Assembly (NCBI GenBank): GCA_040905905.1
Contig: JBBDQN010000031.1
Location: 248,001 to 312,000 of the forward strand
Direction: 5' to 3'
Origin: JAICND01 sp040905905
GTDB lineage: Bacteria; Actinomycetota; Acidimicrobiia; Spongiisociales; ZC4RG35
Length of the DNA: 64,000 nucleotides
Shown: positions 57,829 to 64,000 of the stretch, piece after piece
Numbering within the stretch: position 1 is the first letter of the stretch
Layout: every line of letters begins with the position of its first letter
Notes under the pieces: generated by a model
The model's input: only the letters and a program-made list of their open reading frames with translations
Databases searched by the model: none
Told to the model about the DNA's origin: nothing
Program-made: the position numbers and the translations under genes

Positions 57829-59124
57829 ATGCGATCCGGAAGCGCCTCCCGCCATGAGCGGCTGTTGCAGCTATTCGAAAAGAACGCCTTGGCGGCGCGC
57901 ACCGCCGGTCTGTATCGAATACGAGTCAGCGACAAGGCCCTGGAAGGCGACATTCTCAACATCGAGGGCCGCCGAGTGGTCAACTTTGGCTCGTGCGCCT
58001 ATATGGGTCTCAACCTCGATCCACGTCTGAAAGCTGGTGCAATCGATGCGATCGAACGGTACGGCACCGTTTTCTCATCATCGACCGCTTACACATCGCT
58101 TGAGATGTACAACGAACTGGAAGAGAAGATATCCCGAATATTCGACGCCCATGTGGTTGTTCCCACCACCACGACCCTTGGTCATCTAGCGGCATTGCCA
58201 GTGCTCATCGGCGACGGTGATGTGGTGCTGGTCGACTCCCAGGCACATTCAACCGTACATCTGGGAACCCAAATTCTCCAAGCCGAGGGCATTCTCGTCA
58301 ACCCCCTCCCTCACAACAACGTCGATGCTCTAGAGACGGCCATCGCCGAAGCAAGCAAGAGCTTTCGCCGCGTCTGGTACCTGGCTGATGGGGTCTACTC
58401 CATGTTTGGCGATGTGGCTCCGGTCTCAGCGATACATGACCTGTTGGATAGCTACCCGAAACTTCATGTGTACTACGACGACGCTCACGGCTTTGGATGG
58501 CGTGGCAAATTCGGCCGGGGGTTTGTGCTCGATGGCCGCCCCCTCCACCCGCGGATGGTGGTCATTGTCTCTCTAGCCAAGTCTTTTGGCTCGGGGGGGG
58601 CGGCGATCGCCTTTCCCGATCCGGCCGATGCTCAACGGGTCCAGCTTTGCGGGGGGACCCTCACCTTCTCGGGGCCCCTCCATCCGGCCGAGCTGGGTGC
58701 GGCCATCGCGGCCGCCGATATCCATCTCTCCGACGAATTGGTCGGCCGCCAAAAACGCCTTCATAGTCAGATCGACCTGGTCCGTGATGCTCTGGTGAGC
58801 GCCTCCCTGCCAGTAGTGGCGCTGGACTCCACCCCGCTCTGGTTTGTCAGGGTCGGGGGAATCTCCCAGGCAATCGATCTGGCCCGGCGGATGCTTGATG
58901 ACGGTTTTTATCTCAACCTGGCGTCGTTTCCGGCCGTGGCACCGGGCCAAAGTGGTGTGCGGTTCACACACACCTTGTACCACTCCGACGACCAAATACA
59001 TGACATGATCGAGGCTTTGACCCGCCATGTCAGGGCCGTAACCGGTCACCTTGAGATAGTCATCGACCTTGCCACTCTGGAGCAAGGGGCAACGGCGCCC
59101 GGCAAGAGCATTTCCGCCGGCTGA
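57829..59124 (+). CDS. AONS/serine palmitoyltransferase family PLP enzyme
   Basis: A 431-residue alpha-oxoamine synthase-type enzyme. Typical elements are NFGSCAYMGLNLDPRL near residue 52, the substrate-stacking His140 in SQAHSTVHLG, Asp217-Asp218-Ala-His220 and the Schiff-base Lys251 in SLAKSFGSGG. Such enzymes join an amino acid and an acyl-CoA (8-amino-7-oxononanoate synthase, serine palmitoyltransferase or quorum-signal synthases). Which substrate cannot be told; no other biotin or lipid gene is near. The strong GGAAAGGAAGG site is within a hairpin. Confidence 0.85.
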   Translation: MRSGSASRHERLLQLFEKNALAARTAGLYRIRVSDKALEGDILNIEGRRVVNFGSCAYMGLNLDPRLKAGAIDAIERYGTVFSSSTAYTSLEMYNELEEKISRIFDAHVVVPTTTTLGHLAALPVLIGDGDVVLVDSQAHSTVHLGTQILQAEGILVNPLPHNNVDALETAIAEASKSFRRVWYLADGVYSMFGDVAPVSAIHDLLDSYPKLHVYYDDAHGFGWRGKFGRGFVLDGRPLHPRMVVIVSLAKSFGSGGAAIAFPDPADAQRVQLCGGTLTFSGPLHPAELGAAIAAADIHLSDELVGRQKRLHSQIDLVRDALVSASLPVVALDSTPLWFVRVGGISQAIDLARRMLDDGFYLNLASFPAVAPGQSGVRFTHTLYHSDDQIHDMIEALTRHVRAVTGHLEIVIDLATLEQGATAPGKSISAG

Positions 59125-59165
59125 TTCTCCTTTTCTCGGCCAGAAACCCAGCCGATAAGCCCTGT

Positions 59166-60905
59166 ATGCCCCAGGCTGTTGGTGCTCTCGTGGCGTCAGG
59201 CACTGCCAACGTCTCACCGCGCAAACCCTTGCGTGTGTACGCATCGGCCGCCTGTTTCCTGATGCTGGTGGCAGCGGCCATCATCACCGTGCTCGACCCT
59301 CAGAATGACGAAGTGGGTCCGATCGCGGTCATGGTGGGCAGCCTGGTCTCTGGAATTCTGGTATTACGCGGCTCGAGAGCGTACGTAGATCGTGAGCGTC
59401 TCGCCTGGCGCCTGGTGGGTGGAGGTTTCGTTTACATAGCCCTGGCGGTGCTTGTGTACGCCGTGTTGTCGACGGTGCTCGTGCTGCCGGCGTTTGGACC
59501 GTACGACCTCGTCTTCCTGTCGGCATATGGGATCACCCTGACCGGATTCGCCCTGATGCCACACCTCGGGTCGGTACTTCGGAGTCGAGCACGGGTAATC
59601 CTTGATGGTGTGATCGGCGCCACCGCCATGGCCACCCTCGTGTGGGTTCTGTTTCTTCCATCGCTCCAGGCTCATCTGACGTCGGCGACGATCTGGGAGA
59701 GATTTGCAGGTGTCGCCTACCCGGTGATTGACACTGTGGCCGTAGTAGTTGCGTTGATCGTAACTATCCGCCGCTCCGCCTGGCGTTTCGACATCCGGAT
59801 CGTCCTTCTCGGCGTTGGAATGTTGGTCCAGGTCGTCGGCGACTTAAGTCTGATGTCTTCAGGAGTGGGCCAGACCTTTGCCAATGCCGAGCCCAACTTC
59901 CTTTTCTTCATTCTCGCCCAGATGTGCTATCTCGGCGTCGGCACTTGGATCGGCCATCGGCCTAAGCCCAGGGAGTACGCCGACAAGCGGCAGGGACTAT
60001 GGCCGATGCTGGCCCCATACGCCGCGGTCGTGTTGCTGGCCTGGTTGGTGGGCACCAAGCTGATAGAGAGCACTTTGGCACCTGACACGCTCGCACTGCT
60101 GGCGATCGCGGTTGTCATTGTCGCCCTGGTGATCATTCGCCAGACTGTCGCTCTGAAGGAATATCACGTCCTGGTCGAACAGCGACGAAAGGCCCTGGTC
60201 GCGTCCGTATCCCACGAACTTCGCACACCGCTGACAGCCATGGTCGGATTTCTCGATGTCATGAAGGACCCCAACGTCTCCATCGGTGACGAAGAACGAC
60301 ACGAGCTGACCGGGGTGGTTCATCAACAGGCCATGTACATGTCGCGGATCGTTGCCGACCTCTTGCTACTAGCCCGCGACTCCGCCGGGCCCGACTTGAG
60401 GGAGTCGGTGGTGAAGATCGAAAAGCTTGTCAACGACTCGGTGTGGTCGGGGCGATCGACCCCTGTCGGCCTCGAGGTGGAAGTCGAGCCGGGACTCAGT
60501 GCTTACCTCGATCCTGATCGCATGCGACAGGTGCTCGACAACCTGGTCACCAATGCTATTCGCTATGGGCGAGGCAATGTGCTTGTGACCGCCGGGGCCC
60601 TCGAAGGCGACATCGTTTTCGAAGTGCACGACGACGGGCCCGGCATCCCTCGGAAGTATGAACTGGCCATCTGGGAACAGTTCGAGCGTGGGCCCAACCG
60701 GCTCAACGCCAACGTCCCCGGTTCCGGCATCGGCCTGGCCGTCGTCGACTTGATCGTTCGCCGTCATGGCGGCACCGCTTCTCACGAGCGATCAAAGCGG
60801 CTGGGAGGAGCATGTTTCCGCGTCATCTTGCCGCGTCGTCATCGGTCGGCACCCGCCCCGGCATCTCGGCCGGAAGGGTTGCATGCATCGGTGCCCGCTC
60901 AGTAG
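59166..60905 (+). CDS. Membrane histidine kinase, orphan
   Basis: A 579-residue sensor. Residues 20-325 have about nine hydrophobic segments, an unusual multi-helix sensory domain. The H-box SHELRTPLTAM places the phospho-accepting His at 350. The ATPase domain shows the N-box DNLVTNAIRYG, G1 DDGPGIPR and G2 GSGIGLAVV. No response regulator is adjacent. The stimulus is unknown; the multi-helix input suggests a membrane or lipid signal. It ends ten bases before the trpS leader peptide. Confidence 0.9.
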   Translation: MPQAVGALVASGTANVSPRKPLRVYASAACFLMLVAAAIITVLDPQNDEVGPIAVMVGSLVSGILVLRGSRAYVDRERLAWRLVGGGFVYIALAVLVYAVLSTVLVLPAFGPYDLVFLSAYGITLTGFALMPHLGSVLRSRARVILDGVIGATAMATLVWVLFLPSLQAHLTSATIWERFAGVAYPVIDTVAVVVALIVTIRRSAWRFDIRIVLLGVGMLVQVVGDLSLMSSGVGQTFANAEPNFLFFILAQMCYLGVGTWIGHRPKPREYADKRQGLWPMLAPYAAVVLLAWLVGTKLIESTLAPDTLALLAIAVVIVALVIIRQTVALKEYHVLVEQRRKALVASVSHELRTPLTAMVGFLDVMKDPNVSIGDEERHELTGVVHQQAMYMSRIVADLLLLARDSAGPDLRESVVKIEKLVNDSVWSGRSTPVGLEVEVEPGLSAYLDPDRMRQVLDNLVTNAIRYGRGNVLVTAGALEGDIVFEVHDDGPGIPRKYELAIWEQFERGPNRLNANVPGSGIGLAVVDLIVRRHGGTASHERSKRLGGACFRVILPRRHRSAPAPASRPEGLHASVPAQ

Positions 60906-60908
60906 TGT
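60903..60908 (+). promoter_or_regulatory. -10 hexamer TAGTGT before the Trp leader peptide
   Basis: TAGTGT overlaps the end of the kinase gene and lies seven bases before GTG 60916, so the trpS leader transcript is probably leaderless. Confidence 0.45.
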
Positions 60909-60915
60909 TCGTGCT

Positions 60916-60960
60916 GTGAGCGTTCTTGATCGCCTATCGTGGTGGTGGCCCCAGTTTTGA
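60916..60960 (+). CDS. Trp leader peptide of trpS
   Basis: GTG 60916 encodes MSVLDRLSWWWPQF and a TGA stop. Three consecutive TGG codons (60940-60948) are the hallmark of a tryptophan attenuator. The peptide overlaps region 1 (GGCCC, 60947-60951) of the downstream fold. It sits between the kinase gene and trpS. Confidence 0.9.
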   Translation: MSVLDRLSWWWPQF

Positions 60961-60961
60961 T

Positions 60962-61020
60962 GGGCCCAAACGCGAAACGTGCACACGTAGCCGGAGGCCC
61001 GACCTCCGGCTCTCTGTTTT
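60962..61020 (+). terminator. Attenuator of trpS with alternative hairpins
   Basis: Terminator stem: AGCCGGAGG (60989-60997) with its exact complement CCTCCGGCT (61003-61011), five-base loop, then TCTCTGTTTT. Competing stem: GGGCC (60962-60966) with GGCCC (60996-61000), which uses bases of the terminator arm. A third option pairs GGCCC (60947-60951) in the leader's TGG-CCC codons with GGGCC (60962-60966). This is the classical 1:2, 2:3, 3:4 arrangement. Confidence 0.85.
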
Positions 61021-61037
61021 CCGAGGAGTGACATCAG

Positions 61038-62045
61038 GTGGCAATTCAAACCCCAATAGGACGCAAGAGAGTCTTCTCCGGCATCCAGCCCACCGGCGAT
61101 GGCGAGCTGCATCTCGGCAACCTGATCGGCGCTCTCGAAAACTGGGTCAAGATGCAGGAGGACTACGAGACCTTCTACTGCGTTGTCGACCTCCACGCTA
61201 TGACGGTTCCCTATAGCGCCGAGGAGCTCGATCGGTCGCGCCTGACCACCGCCAAGACGGTCCTCGCCACGGGGGTGGACCCTCGGAGGTCGCTCTTCTA
61301 TTTTCAAAGCCAGGTGCCGCAGCATGCCGAATTGGCATGGATCCTGGGGACGATCAGCAGCATTGGTCAGCTCGAGCGGATGACTCAGTTCAAGGAGAAG
61401 GCCGACCGGGCCGGACAGAACCTTGGGTTATTGGCTTACCCCGTCTTGATGGCCGCCGACATCCTGATTCATCGGGCCCAGGCGGTCCCGGTGGGTGACG
61501 ATCAGACTCAACACCTGGAGTTGACCCGCGATCTCGTCCAGCGTTTCAATAGCCGCTTTGGTGACACTTTTCCGCTCCCCGAGAGGATCAGCCCCCCGGT
61601 CGGTGCCCGGGTGATGTCGCTGCAAGATCCGAAGGCCAAGATGTCGAAGTCGGACCCCGACCCCGACTCCCGGGTCAATCTGCTCGATCCCCCTGACGTA
61701 ATCCGCAAGAAGGTGAAAGCGGCTGTCACCGACTCCGATCGGACGGTCCGCTACGACTGGGAGGAGAAGCCCGGGATCGCCAACCTCCTTGAGATCTTCT
61801 CGGTAAGCGTCGGCCGGTCCGTTGCCGATCTCGCAGACGAGTTCGCTGATGCCGGTTACGGCCGCTTCAAGGAAGCTGCAGCCGAGGCTGTGGTCGAGCG
61901 CCTAACCCCGATACGTACGCGGTTTAAGTCCTTCGATGACAAAGAGGTGGGTCGGGTGATGCTTAAGGGTGCTCTCGACGCCAGGTCCCGTGCAGAGTCG
62001 ACCATGGTGGAGGTTCGCCGGGCAGTCGGTCTGGCCGGCAACTAG
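61038..62045 (+). CDS. trpS: Tryptophan-tRNA ligase
   Basis: A 335-residue class I aminoacyl-tRNA synthetase. The HIGH-equivalent HLGN is at residues 25-28 (GDGELHLGNLIGA) and KMSKS at 201-205. It follows GIQPTGD, the TrpRS-specific opening. The start GTG 61038 has CGAGGAG upstream. It is placed downstream of a Trp leader peptide and attenuator, so it is expressed when charged tRNA-Trp is short. It is convergent with a CPBP protease, separated by repeat C. Confidence 0.96.
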   Translation: MAIQTPIGRKRVFSGIQPTGDGELHLGNLIGALENWVKMQEDYETFYCVVDLHAMTVPYSAEELDRSRLTTAKTVLATGVDPRRSLFYFQSQVPQHAELAWILGTISSIGQLERMTQFKEKADRAGQNLGLLAYPVLMAADILIHRAQAVPVGDDQTQHLELTRDLVQRFNSRFGDTFPLPERISPPVGARVMSLQDPKAKMSKSDPDPDSRVNLLDPPDVIRKKVKAAVTDSDRTVRYDWEEKPGIANLLEIFSVSVGRSVADLADEFADAGYGRFKEAAAEAVVERLTPIRTRFKSFDDKEVGRVMLKGALDARSRAESTMVEVRRAVGLAGN

Positions 62046-62054
62046 ATCACCTGC

Positions 62055-62104
62055 TTTTGGCTCGGAGGATCGACACCAGGGGAGCAGAACTACGCGCCAG
62101 AACG
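62055..62104. repeat. Palindromic repeat C at convergent gene junction (degenerate)
   Basis: GCTTTTGGC (62053-62061) and CGACACCAGGGGAGCAGAAC...TACGCGCCAGAACG (62071-62104) match repeat B over 31 of 34 bases in the second part, but the left arm has diverged (CTCGGAGGAT) and no longer pairs well. Retention of the loop CCAGGGGAGCAG suggests conservation beyond hairpin formation. It lies between trpS and the convergent CPBP gene. Confidence 0.7.
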
Positions 62105-62116
62105 GGGGCTTTCGGG

Positions 62117-62836
62117 TCACCCCGACATCTGTTCCACAAGTTCTGGCGGGATGAGGAGCACCACCACTGCCAGCAGGTTGAAGCCGGAATGGATGAAGAT
62201 GGCCGGCCCCAGTCTCCCTCGCCGCAGGGTGACCCTCGCCAGGATCAGGCCTACCACCAGAAACACGGGTAGAAGCAGGACGATCCCGATCAACAGATCC
62301 CCGGTCAGGCCGAAAAGGTGGAAGCCAGCGAAGCAAAAGGCGGTGATAAACGACGCCCTCCAGGCGCCCCTCCCGGCCACGGCTTTGAGGAGGATGCCGC
62401 GGAACATCAACTCCTCGGCGATCGGGGCCAGCACAATCACCACTCCGGCCATCAGGACTTTGGCGGCCGTACCCCGCAGTTCGCGGATCTGGTCGGCCAC
62501 CTCCTGGCCGATTTGATCGTCGCCCAAAAGAGAGGCCAAGGGGGCCACCAACAAAGGCAGGATGATCTGGAGTCCGAGTCCGTAGAAGATATAGAGCACA
62601 TCGGATGGCTCCACCTGGAACCCCAATGAAGCGGCACCCCCGCGGGTGCGAGCCAGCCACCACAGCGCCCCCAGGTGACCACCAAACTGGCCCAGGCTGC
62701 CGAGAAGAATGAGGTCCTCGGTCCCGCCACCGGCGGCGAGGACCGGGATTCCCACCGCTGCCACCCCCACCAGCCCTGCCGCCATCGCCGCCACGAAGTC
62801 GCGCGGTCGCCATGTCCGGGGCGGTTCGGGTTCCAC
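62117..62836 (-). CDS. CPBP-family intramembrane glutamic endopeptidase
   Basis: A 239-residue protein with about eight hydrophobic segments and the catalytic motifs LAPIAEELMFRGIL (the EE dyad), FCFAGFHLF (Phe-x-x-x-His) and FIHSGFNLL. Members process prenylated or other peptide substrates or act as bacteriocin immunity proteins. The substrate is unknown. The start ATG at 62836 is 76 bases from guaB3, divergent. Confidence 0.88.
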   Translation of the reverse strand: MEPEPPRTWRPRDFVAAMAAGLVGVAAVGIPVLAAGGGTEDLILLGSLGQFGGHLGALWWLARTRGGAASLGFQVEPSDVLYIFYGLGLQIILPLLVAPLASLLGDDQIGQEVADQIRELRGTAAKVLMAGVVIVLAPIAEELMFRGILLKAVAGRGAWRASFITAFCFAGFHLFGLTGDLLIGIVLLLPVFLVVGLILARVTLRRGRLGPAIFIHSGFNLLAVVVLLIPPELVEQMSG

Positions 62837-62900
62837 CCTGGCAGCGTAAACGGCGAGCCAGCCACCGAAGCGGTGTCGGAAGTCGCGTCATGCGGGCCGG

Positions 62901-62906
62901 TACACT
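62901..62906 (+). promoter_or_regulatory. -10 hexamer TACACT before guaB3
   Basis: TACACT lies six bases before GTG 62913. No ribosome site is present, so a leaderless transcript is likely. Confidence 0.45.
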
Positions 62907-62912
62907 CACCCG

Positions 62913-64000
62913 GTGGAAATCGATATCGGCATCGGTAAGACTGCCAGGCAGGCCTACGGACTCGACGACATCGCCATCGTCCCCAGCCGTCGCACCCGTG
63001 ACCCTGATGACGTCGACATCACCTGGCAACTTGATGCTTTTCGCTTCAACCTGCCGATGCTCGGCTCGGCCATGGACGGGGCCCTGAGCCCCGCCACCGC
63101 GGTCGAGATCGGGCGTCTCGGTGGTCTTGGAGTTCTCAATCTGGAGGGGTTGTGGACCCGTTACGAGGATCCCGAGCCTTACTTCGGGGAGATCGCCGAG
63201 TTGGGATCCGAGAAGGCCACCCAAAGGATGCAGGAGATCTATCTCGAACCGGTCAAACCCGACCTGATCCGCCAGAGGGTTGAAGAGATCAAATCTGGCG
63301 GGGTTGTAACGGCTGCAAGCCTTACTCCCCAGCGGGTCCGCGAGTGGGGCTCGTATGCCCTGGCCGGAGGCCTCGACATCCTGGTCATCCAGGGCACTGT
63401 GGTTTCGGCCGAACACGTCTCCAGCCGGGTAGAGCCTCTCGATCTTCGCCAATTCATCGCCGAATCCGAGGTCCCGATCATCGTGGGAGGTTGTGCCTCA
63501 TACTCGACCGCTCTCCACCTGATGCGCACCGGGGCGGCCGCGGTCTTGGTCGGCGTGGGTCCCGGTGCGGCCTGTACCACCCGGGGAGTGTTGGGGGTGG
63601 GTGTCCCCCAGGCCACCGCCATCGCCGACGCCGCCGGGGCTCGCATCCGTCATCTAGATGAGACCGGCCGTTACGTCCACGTCATCGCCGACGGAGGGAT
63701 GCGCACCGGCGGGGATGTGGCCAAAGCGATCGCGTGCGGCGCTGACGCGGTGATGATCGGTTCACCGCTCGCCGCCGCCGACGAAGCCCCCGGCCGGGGG
63801 TTTCACTGGGGAATGGCCACCTTCCACCCAACCCTGCCGCGGGGGGCGAGGGTCCAGGTAGGAAGGTTGGGCAGCCTGGCGGAGATTCTCGTCGGACCGG
63901 CTCATGAGAACGATGGTCGTCGCAACCTTTTCGGAGCACTCCGAGCCTCGATGGCCACATGCGGTTATTCCGACCTCAAGGCCTTTCAGAAGGCCGAGAT
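62913..64000 (+). CDS. guaB3: GuaB3 family IMP dehydrogenase-related protein (3' end beyond window)
   Basis: An open frame from GTG 62913 to the window edge gives 362 residues of a nearly complete TIM-barrel protein (family length about 375-380). It lacks the CBS domains of GuaB. The catalytic Cys221 lies in the loop GVGPGAACTTRGVLGVG, and GSAMDGALSP near 51-60 and IADGGMRTGGDVAKAI follow the IMP-binding pattern. GuaB3 is common in actinobacteria and cyanobacteria; at least some members oxidise IMP, but the role in actinobacteria is unsettled. The start is leaderless with TACACT six bases upstream. Confidence 0.9.
   Translation, partial: MEIDIGIGKTARQAYGLDDIAIVPSRRTRDPDDVDITWQLDAFRFNLPMLGSAMDGALSPATAVEIGRLGGLGVLNLEGLWTRYEDPEPYFGEIAELGSEKATQRMQEIYLEPVKPDLIRQRVEEIKSGGVVTAASLTPQRVREWGSYALAGGLDILVIQGTVVSAEHVSSRVEPLDLRQFIAESEVPIIVGGCASYSTALHLMRTGAAAVLVGVGPGAACTTRGVLGVGVPQATAIADAAGARIRHLDETGRYVHVIADGGMRTGGDVAKAIACGADAVMIGSPLAAADEAPGRGFHWGMATFHPTLPRGARVQVGRLGSLAEILVGPAHENDGRRNLFGALRASMATCGYSDLKAFQKAE

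Noticed and set aside
1..64000. CRISPR arrays, tRNA or rRNA genes, insertion sequences
   Set aside because: No regularly spaced repeats, no cloverleaf or rRNA-like sequence and no transposase frame were recognised on either strand. The palindromic repeats A-C are not spaced as a CRISPR array.

Overview
The window is a GC-rich bacterial chromosome segment with dense coding, many ATGA/TGATG stop-start overlaps and frequent GTG or TTG starts. The combination of a Rex repressor, a MenJ-like geranylgeranyl reductase, GuaB3, trpS, cimA and the respiratory gene complement fits an Actinomycetota lineage. An Acidimicrobiia-like organism is my best guess, but no rRNA or other marker is present to settle it. 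I saw no rRNA, tRNA, CRISPR array, transposase or phage gene.

Layout. (1) 1-8.1 kb: a truncated cbb3-like oxidase subunit I is divergent from a quinol:cytochrome c reductase operon (membrane protein, 2x[4Fe-4S] ferredoxin, split cytochrome b, Rieske protein, diheme cytochrome c, small membrane protein). This is followed by rex and a menaquinone-reductase-like flavoprotein. (2) 8.1-19.1 kb: an accessory catabolic island with an ADP-forming acyl-CoA synthetase, a TetR regulator, a PotDBC/PotA-type ABC importer, a GSA-like aminotransferase, a Rieske oxygenase and an acyl-CoA dehydrogenase. A GAAC-N4-GTTC palindrome recurs at the promoters of the importer, the aminotransferase/oxygenase pair and the dehydrogenase. 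(3) 19.1-35.3 kb: a 14-subunit NADH:quinone oxidoreductase locus (nuoA-N) interrupted by an antisense dedA and by a methyltransferase. (4) 35.3-43.1 kb: a bactofilin-like membrane protein, an aminotransferase, moaA, mobA, an EamA transporter, ferritin, a PduO-type adenosyltransferase and an alkaline-phosphatase-superfamily hydrolase. (5) 43.2-53.3 kb: a second complex I locus, nuoABCDHIJKLMN, lacking the NADH module genes nuoEFG. (6) 53.4-64 kb: housekeeping genes including an MBL hydrolase, GNAT, Nudix, citramalate synthase, an AONS-family enzyme, a histidine kinase, trpS, a CPBP protease and guaB3.

How it fits together. Much of the window is one menaquinone-centred respiratory chain: NADH and probably ferredoxin (or another non-NADH donor) feed two complex I types, quinol is oxidised by a split-cytochrome-b bc complex, and an oxidase gene begins at the left edge. 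Rex sits beside this block, although no convincing Rex site was found.

The most interesting non-coding signals are a textbook Trp leader-peptide attenuator in front of trpS, an Ile-rich leader peptide plus intrinsic terminator in front of cimA, a three-member family of palindromic repeats found only at convergent gene ends, the shared operator of the catabolic island, and a recurring -10 hexamer 6-10 nt before start codons that implies widespread leaderless transcription. All coordinates and motif matches were read by eye; no database search was possible.
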